Origin: Symbiodinium sp. CCMP2592
Lineage: Eukaryota; Sar; Dinophyceae; Suessiales; Symbiodiniaceae
Length of the DNA: 64,000 bases
Assembly (NCBI GenBank): GCA_905221615.1
Contig: CAJNDT010000318.1
Coordinates: 180,452 to 244,451 of the forward strand
Direction of reading: 5' to 3'
Shown: in pieces, positions 42,003 through 53,900 of the stretch
How positions within the stretch are numbered: the stretch's first letter is position 1
Layout: the number at the start of each line of letters is the position of its first letter
Position numbers and translations under genes: made by a program
Notes under the pieces: generated by a model
What the model saw: the letters and a program-made list of their open reading frames with translations, nothing else
Told to the model about the DNA's origin: nothing
Database searches by the model: none

Positions 42003-42898
42003 GCGGAAAGCGACCTTGATGATGCACGTAAGTCGTCGAGTTACGTTGCAGCTATCATGCCACGATTCCTAAGAGACAAGGCCATGGCGTGAGCTCGAAG
42101 TAAAAGGCTCGGCCGACGACTTCTCATGACTCCGCCTCCCTGTGGTGCGCGTGTGATTTCACAATGGGTTGCTGTTTGACATCGGGAAAGCACATGTAAA
42201 GAATCTGGAAACTACAAGCTTGACAAATTGGGCCTGCACTGATAGGCGCGGTTGCGCCCAAGGGACTGCGACGTCCTGCTGAACTTGTCTCTGAACGTCG
42301 CTGCCTAGACAAGCTAATTGATTCGAAGGTGCCTTGTCTTGCCAGAACCACACAGCAGGATTGCAGAAGTGCAACGGTTGGACGACTGATACTCTGCAAA
42401 GGAATCCTGCATCTCGGCTGGCATGTCCACGACAGCAGCTTGAACCGTGGCGCTTGGCGGAGCAACCTAGGTGTTCGATGCTCCGCACCGCCGTCAATTG
42501 CCACAGGTTCTGTCATCTGCAACCTGGTCGCAACCCACACCGTGGGCTCATGTGATTGAAATCAAGAACTAAGTCCAAAGCATTGTTGCTCACTGCGGAA
42601 GGCTGTGCTGGTGACGAGCCGACGGCCTTAAGGATTCGCAAGGCGCCACCCCAAACGAAAGCATTTGGTAAACTCACGAGAACATGCAGAACCGCTTGAT
42701 GAAGTCTGCCTCGTCTGTAGACTGCCCCAGTCCGTCAGACCTGCAAGCACGTCTTCCGGCACAGCAACACAACACACACCTCCCACACCCAAACTGATTG
42801 CTGCCAGCATGCATCGGACTCATTGGCTCAACGATGGCAGCTACCCTTGTGTGACCGTTTCGGGGCATGTGACATCACGCTGAGCCCGATCACGTTCA
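42003..42898. other. No clear gene
   Basis: Several overlapping readings on both strands are open at 42124-42560, without a domain. Minus LAAISLGVGGVCCVAVPEDV (about 42750-42808) is a possible exon. Confidence 0.3.
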
Positions 42899-43120
42899 TC
42901 AAAGATCGTAGCGCGTCGCCATGAGCAACCCGTCCACACCTGTCTCACCAATGCCAACACTAAAAGCAATCACGCCCACCACCACGCCCGCCACCAGCGC
43001 CACTGCTTCCATCAGCACCATACAACCACCACCAACACCCACCACCATGCAGCCAACAACAAGCAAAATGCAAGATAAGCAAAAAAGATCCTGATCCGCG
43101 GACATGTCACTTGCATACAC
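42899..43120 (-). CDS. Short hydrophobic frame, possibly two membrane helices
   Basis: A 73-codon minus frame holds LFCLSCILLVVGCMVVGVGG and AVALVAGVVVGVIAFSVGIG, two Val/Gly-rich hydrophobic stretches. The plus strand is rich in CCACCA words here, so the pattern may arise from a simple repeat. No family is recognised. Confidence 0.3.
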   Translation of the reverse strand: MYASDMSADQDLFCLSCILLVVGCMVVGVGGGCMVLMEAVALVAGVVVGVIAFSVGIGETGVDGLLMATRYDL

Positions 43121-43393
43121 ATTCAGCTTTGCAACCCGTGGATGTTACAACATGCAGCGACACAAAATGAGTGCTGTTTCTAATGACATCCTCAAAAAAC
43201 CCCAGCCTTCCACAAAAAAATAGCAGGAACTTTCCAAGATGGCCGTGCAACAGGTGCCTGCCTTCTGAAATTTAGGACACGGCGTCTCGAGAGCACTAGT
43301 AACGACATCTAAAAGGACACCTGCGGCAATGCAACGTAGGCGCAAGACGCGAGACACATGGCATGCTAAACGTGGCAATGCGGTTCTTGCGAC

Positions 43394-43636
43394 TTACTTT
43401 CGAATGAGAAGCAACGTTCTCCTTGCGGATTCTTGGAGAGGGTATTGAGTTGACGTCAACAAACATGCCTTCGCTTCCAGCCGCACAAATGTTGCATGGA
43501 TCTGCTGTGTAGTATGTTTGTCGTGGTTTTCCAGACCCTGAAACAGGGTCCGCGTAATGGCACATTTTTCAGCAATGTTTGTAACAGACGTCCTACCAAG
43601 CACATCAATGCTCAAGTCAAGGCATAAACATACCAT
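43394..43636 (-). CDS. Unrecognised exon candidate
   Basis: A minus block reads DLSIDVLGRTSVTNIAEKCA, then TQQIHATFVRLEAKACLLTS, ending at a stop at 43394. The pattern is protein-like but the family is unknown. A small hairpin GACCCTGAAACAGGGTC lies at about 43538-43554. Confidence 0.35.
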   Translation of the reverse strand: MVCLCLDLSIDVLGRTSVTNIAEKCAITRTLFQGLENHDKHTTQQIHATFVRLEAKACLLTSTQYPLQESARRTLLLIRK

Positions 43637-43994
43637 GAAGGAAGAAGCAGCTCTTTGCTTTCGAACCTTGACTTTATGCCAGCAAATTCAGCATACGTGC
43701 TTCGGAGGTTTCGCAGCAGTTGCGTCAGAGATGAACAGGGGAGACCACTGGCAGAAGCCAGTTTCTAGCGTCAAAAACGGCGCGCAAAAAAAGGCATCTG
43801 TCCCAGCTTTGAACTCGTTGCCACTTGTTTTTCTTGAAGAATTTGGAGGAAATGTGTGCGCAAAAAACACAACGATAGAAAAGTTGTGGCTTTTCTTAAT
43901 GGTTTTCCGGACCCTGAAAATAGCCGTTTAAAGGCTGTCGAAAGTGTGCAGGGTCGGAAAACTCTGGGCGGAGGCTTGCAGAGGAAACATTGAA

Positions 43995-44410
43995 CACTTT
44001 TGGGGAACCTGGCAGCAACTGAAAATATCAATTTTTTTCAAACTCTTGCAGCAAAGCCAAAGCATCAAACGTGCTTTGGAGGGACCTGGCCGCAACTCCA
44101 AGCATCGGACGCCTCTTAGGGGGTTCTTGCAGCAAGGTCAAAGCACCAGACTGTGCTTTTGGTGGCCTGGCAGCAACTGAAAGCATAGACGTTTTTGGTT
44201 GGGCCCCTCGCAGCAATCTCAAAGCATCAGACGTGCTTTTGGGAACCTGGCGGCAAAAGAAAGCAGTAGACGCCTATTAGGGGGGCTCTTGCAGGAAACT
44301 CAAAGTGTCAGACTGTGCTTTTGGGAACTGGGCAGCAACTGGAAGTATCAGACGTTTTGTTGGGGCTCTCGCGGCACAGCAAAGCGTCAGACGTGGATGT
44401 GTTTAATCAA
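43995..44410. repeat. Tandem minisatellite, 81-82 bp unit, about five copies
   Basis: The block CTTTTGGGAACCTGGCAGCAAC and variants recur at about 43996, 44073, 44155, 44236 and 44317. Each is followed by AAGCATCAGACG-like and GGGGTTCTTGCAGCA-like words. Most unit lengths are near multiples of three, so one minus frame shows a loose 27-residue periodicity. Confidence 0.8.
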
Positions 44411-44574
44411 CCCCTGGAGAAAGACCCGGAGACCACTAGAATAGACTAGAATGTTCGGCGGCGACTGGTGCCGGTACATTTCACGAGCGCCAAGCCTCGA
44501 AAAAACCGTGGTCCTGCAAATCCGTTTTTTCCCGAAAGCATCGCGAAGAGTTCTTCCGTGCGGAGCATGAGTAC

Positions 44575-44937
44575 ATAAATGACAGACATAGAATCGACTT
44601 ACATGACTCTATACCTTACTTGACTTACTTACTTGACTCTATACCTTACGTGACTCTACACTTGATACTTGACTTTATGACGCTAAACCTTAAATACTTA
44701 CTTGCTTAACTCCATACCTTACTTGACTTACTTGCTTGACTCTATACCTTACTTGACTCTACACTTGATACTTGACTCTATGCTATCTCTATGCTATGAA
44801 CTTGAACTCTGTACTTACGTTTACTTACTTACTTAATACTTACCGAACTTGAACTCTATACTTACTGACTCTACTAACTTACTTACTTGACTCTATGCTG
44901 TCTCTATGCTCTCAACTTGAATTTGACTCTCTACATC
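44575..44937. repeat. Minisatellite of CTTACTTGACTCTATAC words
   Basis: The region is built from TACTTGACTCTA, CCTTACTTGACT and TTACTTACTTGA words, with no coding potential. Confidence 0.9.
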
Positions 44938-44997
44938 TCGGTATCTGATCTCTCTTTTTTAAAGCCAGGGGTGGCACCGTCGTCATCCATCGGGAAT

Positions 44998-45195
44998 GCA
45001 ACCCTTCACAAGGATTGGCCACCTCGAGCGCCCAAACGCAAGGAAAAGTAACACATTTTTTAAGGCGTGCGGCGCAACCCTTCACAAGGATTCGCCTCCT
45101 CGGACGCTCAAACGATAAGTAAAGTAACACATGTTGCGGGCGCCGCGCAACCCTTGACAGAGATTCGCATCCTCGGGCGCTTAAACGATGAAGCT
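44998..45195. repeat. Three copies of a 75-bp repeat
   Basis: GCAACCCTTCACAAGGATT and close variants start at 44998, 45073 and 45147. Each is followed by a CCTCG(G/A)GCGC..AAACG block and an AAGTAACACAT word. Confidence 0.8.
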
Positions 45196-45443
45196 GCCAC
45201 TAAGCAGCCAGTCAATAATGACTGCTCCCTGGAGCACATGGATTGAACAAAGGATGAAGTCCCAGGCTCCCGCTTCACCTTTGCAGTGAACCAGAGGCTG
45301 CAGCACTCGACCACGAGGGCTGCAAGCACAAGCACTGATTCGTTCGCAGCCCCAGGAGCCATTGCGTGGAGATTTGTCGTGGCCGTGGTAGCCGCATCCA
45401 CGCATACCTGCAATCCAGCCGCTGTTGGAGGTTCAACATGCAC
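45181..45443 (-). CDS. Unrecognised exon candidate
   Basis: Two minus frames overlap. One gives VLVLAALVVECCSLWF; the other ends WDFILCSIHVLQGAVIIDWL followed by a stop at 45181. They could be joined by a short intron near 45300 into a membrane-associated segment. No family is recognised. Confidence 0.3.
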
Positions 45444-46193
45444 GGCAATAAAGCGACGGAATGAACGTCAGTGTGTGGCTTCCGTCTGTTAAAGGTTAAT
45501 CCATTCTTCACGCTGTTCCGAGTCCCACCTAATCCGACCAGAGGGCTATCACACCGCTTGCTCTCAGGAATCTTCAGGAGCTGCTCTCAGAAGCAGCCAG
45601 CTTTCAGTCCATCCGCCTCTGCGCCAAACTCCGCAAGGCAGTCTGAGCTTTTGACGGATGTGCAGGCTGCAACCAACATTAGTTGAAGAGCGAGAGCATT
45701 CGCAAGCCTACTTAACGATCTAGACGGACTTTTGCTTGTTCATGCGTCCATCTTGGTTGCGCGTGGCACTAACCCTTCTTTGCCTCTTTTACCGCTGTCG
45801 GAAATCTCACAGTTTAGGTCCCGAGAACCTCTATCTGCTTAATAGTGCCTCTCCAAGTCGACCGCTGCCAGGCATTGTGTCTATGATGGATTCGCATGAA
45901 CGACGGGTCTATTTGGAAGCTGGGCGTGGGTACCGTCATTCCTTGAGAGTAAAATCTGTGTGCTTTCTTTGTTTCTTGCGACACCCACACATGGGAAGCG
46001 CCAAAACCTGGCTGGTTAGCCAACATGGCATTTACCTGCGGCATGGTTGGTTGAATTGCGCTCGTACTGTGCTTGGCACGCGCCTCTTGGAAATTTAACC
46101 CAATGTCTTACCTTTCAAGCCTGCTTGTTCCACTGGAATACTCCATGGCGAACCAAAGAGGTCTTTCCACCCTTGCTTGTACACAGCCGATGG
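45444..46193. other. Ambiguous open readings on both strands
   Basis: Plus 45736-46098 (LRVALTLLCLFYRCRKSHSL at its start) and minus 45814-46044 are both open and protein-like. I cannot choose between them. Confidence 0.3.
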
Positions 46194-46425
46194 CTCCGCA
46201 CGGCGGGCACACGGCAGCAGCATGCTTTGGTGTCAATTGCGCATCTGCCCTTGCGAGACCCACGATACTGGGAAGCTGAGCCATTTTAATTTTATTTTCA
46301 CGCACTTGCCACTGACTCCGCACGGCGGGCACACGGCAGCGGCATGCTTTGGTGTTAATTGCGCATTTGCCAAGACCCACGATGCTGGGAAGCTGCCATT
46401 TTATCTTCTACGCACTTGCCACTAG
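46194..46425. repeat. Direct duplication, 122-bp offset
   Basis: CTCCGCACGGCGGGCACACG starts at 46194 and again at 46316. Both copies continue through GGCATGCTTTGGTGT, ATTGCGCAT, GACCCACGAT and GGGAAGCTG to CGCACTTGCCACT. The second copy carries small deletions. Confidence 0.85.
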
Positions 46426-47126
46426 AACATGCTGAATAAAACGGCTCCGTTCTGGCTAACAAGACACCTGAGTGAAGCTGCGTTTTGAAAGGCCGAACGA
46501 TCCCTGCTGGTTAAGTCTGCAAGTCGGCTGGTTTCACTTTTACAGATTCTCTTGTTCAGCTTTTTTGTTGTATTCTTGTAGTTCTTGTAGTTCTTATTGG
46601 GACCGAGTGCAGCAACTGCTGTCTTTGAGGCCCGCCCACGCCAAAAAAAAAACGACAAGTTCGACACTGGACCAAGGCAGCACCTCGAGGCACACGCTCG
46701 CCTTGGCCTCTGGTAAGGTGGCACGCCATTTGTTTTTTTTTTCAATCTTCGCTTGTAACACCCAAAAAAGCGTTTTTTTGTGTGGCTTTCCTTCATTTTC
46801 AAAATTTTGGAAGTGTCAGTCAATAGTATGCGTTTGTGGTATTGGACAGCAGTAAGTGCAGTGGGAAGAGGTGCAGTTTTCGTAGCAAAGTCCAAGAAGT
46901 GGAAAAATCTTTCAAGGTCTTCGCAGGGTTCGGACACTGGTGTTTGAACTTAATGCGAGAGTCCAAACACATCTGAGTTCAACACCGGTGTTCAAACTCT
47001 GAGTTGAAGTTCGAATCCAGATTTCAAACACTGGTGCTTTGGTCTGGTTGTGACAGATTTCTTGTTTTTTCTTCGCTTCTAACACACCAAGAGCGTTTTC
47101 GTGTCGCTTTCTCCTTCTTCTTTTTA
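46426..47126. other. No gene; short poly-T/poly-A tracts and related CAAACAC words
   Basis: Poly-A and poly-T tracts occur at 46645 and 46732-46745. TTCAAAC/GTTTGAA words with GACACTGG or AACACCGG occur in both orientations at about 46930-47035. Confidence 0.4.
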
Positions 47127-47287
47127 GCAGTATTAGTAGTAATAGCAGTATTCGAAGTGATAACGTCGAACTGGTAGTCTCACTTGTTTCATATGTTCTG
47201 ATAGTATAAGCAGTATTACTTGAATAAAAGTAAGTGTAGTATTAGGAAGCGTAGTAGTAATAGTAGTAGTAGTGGTAATACTAGAAA

Positions 47288-47337
<50 letters not shown>

Positions 47338-47441
47338 ATAGTAGTAATAGTAATAGTAGTAATAGTAATAACAGTAGAAATAGTAGAAATAGTAGTAATA
47401 GTAGTAATAGTAGTAATAGTAGTAATAGTAGTAATAGTAGT
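47127..47441. repeat. AGT/AAT trinucleotide microsatellite
   Basis: There is a pure AGT run at about 47291-47336 and an AGTAAT run on either side. Poly-Ser/Asn and poly-Val/Ile/Thr readings are artefacts. Confidence 0.95.
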
Positions 47442-47522
47442 TGCGAACGGACTGCGATGCCTTGTCAAGTTCTAAGGTGTCACTATAAGAGCTGTGAGCA
47501 AGACCGTGTAAAGTGCAAGAGA

Positions 47523-47574
47523 AGGGGGCACGCTACGCGTCCCTCGACTCTAAGGGGGCACGCTACGCGTCCCT
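47523..47574. repeat. Two copies of a 23-bp word, 29 bp apart
   Basis: GGGGGCACGCTACGCGTCCC occurs at 47525 and 47554, with identical flanking bases. Confidence 0.85.
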
Positions 47575-47936
47575 CATCTTTACCTTTCTATGTGACCGCC
47601 CACGCAACGTTTGGCTCAAGTCAATGCCCATAGCTAAGTGCTATAAGTGTCTTCTATCCTGAGCAATCAGAGCTATCCCGTTGCACAGACGAACCGCCGC
47701 CGGCAGTGAGTGCAAAAGGAACGGCCGCCGGTTCTGCCTGCATAGGATTGCACGTGTGGAAGTGTGAGAGAGACAGGGTCCAGTCTGTGGAGAGTGCAAG
47801 CCAGCCACACCTACATTCATTACAGCTCTGGTGGGGAGAGCAGCAACCTAGTCGAGATCAATCCCCCACGCAGGTTATCAGCCGTACGCGGCTCTGCCTT
47901 TCTACAGCAACGACTACTTGATCTACTACGACCACA
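47575..47936 (+). promoter_or_regulatory. Leader upstream of the copia-type ORF
   Basis: There is no gene. TTTGGCTCAAG at 47610-47620 equals the last 11 bases of the dinoflagellate spliced leader. A tRNA primer-binding site and LTR end were sought, but none is convincing. The Gag-Pol ATG at 47937 follows CGACCACA, an acceptable start context. Confidence 0.35.
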
Positions 47937-50900
47937 ATGAACTCGGGATCAAGCCAAGATACGACAATGACTTTCGGTGCCGATGTGGCAGCGCCAGCCG
48001 TTGGTGAGTCAACAGCTGATGACACAGTGGTGCAATCCGTTGATAGCTCCACGGAAGATGACAAAGGTCAATCTTCTGCGCTTGCCATTGCAAAGGCAGT
48101 TCCCAAGGTGAAAGCAAAGAGTCTACCAAGAGCATCTACGCCTTCGCGTCCGACATCCACAGGTTCGAGGACGGGCAAGGCTCCCGAACGACGAGCCGAA
48201 GCGTCTGGTTTTCAGGCACCTCGGACTACGTCCAGGGCCAAGGACAAAGGAGTGAAGACCTTGGAAAAGAAGTCAAGACCATCATCTTCGAGAAGCTCTT
48301 CAGCACGATCAAGGACTTCGGTTACTCGTGGGCGTGACAAGTCCATGACTTGGAATCGGATGGTTACCAACCAACCACGCGATGCTGACGATCTGGATAT
48401 GACTCTGGACACTATCCCAGCACGTGGTGATGCGTCATCGGTGGCCACGCCAGCCATAGCCGATGGTCCGAATGCTTATCAGGAGCTGACGATTTCGCAA
48501 CAGTTCGAAGCATCGAACCTTGCGCAGCAGATGTACTATCGCAGTCAGATGCAAGAGTACGAAGGAGTTGTCCAGACCCTGATGGACAAGATCAAGGAGA
48601 TGCAACAAGAAGATGAAGGATCTGGAATTCGCATCGAAGAATTGGAACGACAACGTGACCATGCATGCTTAGCCATGAGGCACATCAACAATGTCAATCA
48701 GGAGATGAAGCGAGACTATGAAACAGCTTTGTTTCGCATGGATGAACAGAACTCTGCTCAACAACGTCAAGCACATGCCGTTGCCGAGGAGTTAGCTCAA
48801 CAGCTACACGTGTTCCGCACGGAGGCAGCCACTAACTTTGTGCAGTTGGAGGCAAGAGCGCAAGGCGATGGTGAGCTTATGGCACGTGAGTATGAGCGTC
48901 TGACTCATGAACTTCATGAACATGCCAGAGAGAACTTGTTCCTCCGGTCGAACACAGCAAGTTCGGAACAAGCCTTACAAGCAATGCAGGAACGATTCCA
49001 CTTGGTCAAGAACCAGGAGTTGCGGGCCGTGAACGAGATCCAAGGGCTAGCTGGAAACAGCGCAGCCATTGATCAAGAACGACTTCGGCTTCGCGAACGT
49101 CTCGGTGAAGAGGAAGAGTACCGCAAAATGGCTGTGAGGAGGATGCAAGATGCAGAGGACCGACTTCATCAGAATGAAGATCATGCAAGGCGAGCATTGC
49201 CTACCTTGCACGACGAGCTGAGTGAACTCAGGAAAACACTCAAAGCACAAGAAGATCTTCAAGCGAGGACACGCAGCGAATTGGAGGCAGCGCGGAACTC
49301 CAACTATGGCGGAGCGACACGGCCTTCGAGCATGCCCATGTCTTCGAGGACTACTGAGTCTGGCTGGGAGCACGTAGGAAAGGAAGTAGTGCCTGCATTT
49401 TCCGTAGGAGGTGAGGTACGATCCCCTGAAATACGGTCCCCAAGTCAAGTTAGTCCAGTCGCCAAAGAGAAGTTCGCATTCTCGGAATCGGACAAGGACA
49501 AGAACCTTGTGATGGATGGAATTCCATTTACCGGTGGAAACTTCTTTACTGGCCGCAACTCAATGCCAATTGTGACGGATGCAATGCCCGAGCACTACGT
49601 GCCAGGTATTAGCAGCCCAGCACTTGCGCGTTCCACGCCTAGTGCAGCCACTCTGTTTGGCATACCAAGCGGATTTCATGGGAAAAGTGATGCGGCAGCC
49701 GTGCGTGATCGACAGCTACGCGAACTCTTGGAGGATCGCGGGATGTTGGGATCGAAGTCCATAGCATCTGCCAGCTCCTCAAGACCTGTTGGTGTCGACG
49801 GCATCACCGCATCTACGAAGGGCAACGACCTCATAGGTCCCCCTATTGCCTATGACGATTCCATTCATGAAGCAAGGAGACGTCAGATCGAGAAAGAGGT
49901 CGCGGAACGGTACGAGGAGAAGATTGCCGATCTGCGAAGCGAAGTACTCAAGGCCCAGAAAGCCGAACAGCGTCTCAGAGCTGATCGTGATGAGTGGAGA
50001 TTATTCGCTGAAACGATTCAGGAGGATAATGGAGACGATGACGGTGACGAAGCTGGCGACGAGAATGAAGATGGAGAGCATGATGAAGGAACCGGCACGG
50101 GGTATGACCCTCCAGACCCGCCTGATGATGATGATGATAAGAAGAGAAGCGGTGGAGGCAAACCTGAATCGGATCCTGGCTCTCATGCGCGTGATCCTGA
50201 TGGAGACGCAGATCCTGAAGTCACGGAGGTGAGAATTTCCAGGAGGGAGGCCGACAAAGTGACCGTTCCTCCATGGCCTACTCTCACTCACCTCAACAAC
50301 TGGCGATCCGTATGCACGGCGAATGTCTTAGGAGCATCAGCCGATCCAAATCATGAGGACTGGATGTTATGGCTGGCACCAGCATTCAACCCATTCCCTG
50401 ATGTCGAAGCACTGAACGATTCAGGACACAAGAAGTTCAAGAGCGTAGACGTCAAATTGGGGATCGCAATGGTCGCAATGCTACGCGCTGGTGGTGACAA
50501 ATCTGCTGACCTGTACCTGGAGGTAAACCGGAAGGCCAACGATTACATCAGCAGGCCCGAAGGGAAGATCATCAAAGGACGACAAATCATTGCGATGATG
50601 TATGAAAGTTTTCGAACGCATGATCGTCTCGACATGATCATCACTCTCGAGTATCTGGTGAAGCTCCAGTACCAAGGCGACAACAAACTTCATACGTTCA
50701 AGCAGACGTGGTTGGAAGTTCTGGGACGGATGAGGCCAGAAGACATACCATCCAAAACAGCTCTCCGTGATTGCTTGTACAGCAAGATCAAAGACTCGCC
50801 CGCAATGAAGATGGAGTTGGGCATGCACTACGAACACTTGCCCTACAATCATGAAGACCGATCGTACGACAATCTGATGAAGATCATCGACCGTACCATC

Positions 50901-53900
50901 ATGCGGAGACGAGAACAATCAAATCTCACTCAGACCCAAATTGGCTTGCGCCAGATGCTTGAGGGCAAGGATTTGCTTGCTGCACCGGCCAAGGTACCTG
51001 AGAAACCAACGCCTAACGCAGCTCCATCCGCAAAGGTCAAGGCTTCGCCGACCAAGCCGGATAAAGCAACACCTGTACTACCTCAAAGCAAAGCGAAGAG
51101 TCATGCGAAGACCAAGCCAAAGCCCAAGAAGAAGACGAGGAGTGAGTCAGCGGACAACAGAGGCGACAAGAGCAAGAAGCAAATCCGCTGCAAGTTCCAT
51201 TTCACAGATGCAGGGTGTCGAAATGGTGACAAGTGCCCATTCAGTCACTCGAAGAAGACTCCAGAGCGACCCTTTACGCCGAGGACGAGAACTCCAAGTC
51301 CATCTGGAGGAGGAGGAAACAGGATATGCTACTCGTTCAAGAACACAGGCTCGTGCTCAAGAGAGAATTGTCCTTTCAAGCATGAGGCAGCAGCTACCCC
51401 AGCTCCGGAACCAAAGGCAAAAGCTAAAGCCAAATCCGAAGCAAAGGCAGCTCCAGCGAAGCCGAATGCCAAGGCCAAGGCGCTCCCTGCGGCACCCGCC
51501 ATCAGATTGTGCCGAAGGTGGAATCCATCAGCCCCGGCGATATGGAAGCGATCTTCAAGACAAGATGAGGAGGAGTCAGATTGTCCATCCGTTGACAGCG
51601 ACGCTGATTCGGATTGTTCAACAGACGACGAATCCTCGGGACCGACTACGTCGACCCGAAAAGAGATAAAGCGTAATGTGACATTCGCCGATGACGTGAA
51701 GTTCATTTCTTCGTGTCCTAGAAGATCGAAGAAGGACAAAGAGCGGAAGGTGAAGTACGTCGACATGGAAGCGCTTGTCAACGATGAGGATCGCGCCGTG
51801 AATTTGGAATTCGCCAAGCACAAAGCGAGATTGAGGGCACAGATTATGAGAGACATGGTTGACGACGATGATGATCAATGCGGAGATCGAGTTTCATTCG
51901 TACGAATCCCAGGAACGTCTCGGGTGGAAGAAGTCTCCTTCTACGACGGTGAGGATTCCATCGTTGAGCGTGAACTCGATGCTGCACACAGCAAGCGGAT
52001 CATCAATCAAGGTGTATGCAAATGCATGGTTCAACCAGTCATCCTCAAGAAGAAGATCAAGTTTCTCATGGACACTGGGTGTGGCCACGACCTCATATCT
52101 CAGAAGAAGATCGAGAAGCATAGTCTCGAGACACTCGTGACTCCAGAGCCCATATCATTTCAGACAGCAAATGGAATCACCGATACCGATCTCGTGTCGA
52201 ATTTCCAGACTGAGTCGTTCGAGGAACCGATCAACGCTTACGTGTTGGACGACACACCATCGGTGCTTTCCATAGGCAAGAGATGCATGAACTTCAACTA
52301 CGGGTTTGTGTGGCCACCCGGAAGGGAACCATTCATGATCAACCCGCAGGGCAAGAGGATATCTCTGTTCGTGAACGGTGACATCCCGTACATTCGCGCC
52401 GGGAGTTCCAAGTCACTTGTTCATGATGATCCGGAGGCCAAAGCGATCACCGAAATCTTCAAGAGTGTGCTAACCGCGGGTGATGTTGACGTCAGTGTCG
52501 CAGCTGCCGCTGAAGCTGCACCGAGCGAGATTGAAGCAGAAGAAGAAGGTGACGATCATGAACGACCTCCTGATCCTGAACCCCAAGAACCTCCTATAGA
52601 AGAAGTGCCAGAGTCCGAGGCCGGTCGACCTCCGGACGACGACGAAGGAAAAGGAGTGGGTGAAATTCCATTGGACGGTGACGATGAGGTGATCATTGAT
52701 GTGGAAGGCGACGGTGCGCCGAGCCGCAAGGCCAGAGTCGGAACACTGAAAGCCGAAGCCAAGACGTTGGCACATCTGTGTACTCATCGCTACCGCAATC
52801 CATATTGCGAATCGTGCATACGCGCGAAGATGAAGCACTTGCGGACACAACGAGGTGCGTTTCAACGTGTGATCAAACACTGGGGAGATCTTGTGACGTT
52901 CGACTTCCTCGATATGCGCAAGGCCGCCGAAGCAGGTATCGGACTCGATGATGGAGCACGTGAAGTTCTAGTCATCAGAGACATCGCCACCAAAATGATC
53001 GCAGCGATTCCCACGGCTTCAAGGAGCACTGACGAGGTCGTCATGGCCATCAGACGCCTAATGGGAAGACGCAAGATTCATATGGCGTATAGTGATGAAG
53101 CACCAGAGTTCGATTCAGCTATGGCGCAGTTGAAGATCGTGATAGATCATTCCCTTCCAGGGAAACCCAGTAACAATTCACTCGCTGAACGATCAAATCA
53201 AGAAGTGATCAACACAGTCGCAGCATCCATGCTACACGCCGGATTACCCGCTCAATACTGGTCTTTTGCGCTGAATTGCGTGATGCAGAACCTCAACATC
53301 GAAGACGTGGAGGGCGATGGTGATTCAGCATGGAAACGTATGACTGGAAAGGACTTCGAGGGAAAAGCCATACCCTTTGGGGCCAAAGTCTTCTTCAAGC
53401 CTACGGATACAAGGCCGAAGACATATGGCAACAAGTTCGATCCAAAGGGGATCCCAGGCATTTTCGCCGGATACATCATCACTGCTGGTCAAGGATGGTC
53501 CAAGAAGTATCGCGTTTGGGACATGAAGGAATTTGCCAATGCGAACTTGTCGATGGACGCATCTGTTCCCAGGAAGTTGATGAGACCGTACGAGACAGAA
53601 GTTATCTACTTCCCAGAGGAGATAACGTTTCCCCTGAAAGCCGAGTACGAAAGGATGAACTCAACCATTGAGGGACTCAGGGACAACGTTGACCTCGCTG
53701 GCAAGGAGATAAAAGACGTCGATGACGGGGATGACGATCCGCCTGGAGGAAATGGTGGTAACGGGGATGATGATGATCAAGATGGTCTTCTTCCTCCACC
53801 GGATCCCGGAGAAGATCCCGACTTACAGGACATAGATCCATCTGACATAGAGACGGAGCCGTCTGGCGAAGTCTTCAAGTCAGCAGAACATGAAGCTATT

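Noticed and set aside
47133-47633. Poly-Ser/Asn, poly-Val/Ile and poly-Thr frames
   Set aside because: They come from the AGT/AAT microsatellite.
47874-47886. GGTTATCAGCC as a possible tRNA-Met primer-binding site
   Set aside because: It matches the plant-type site only loosely, and no LTR end (CA) lies just before it.
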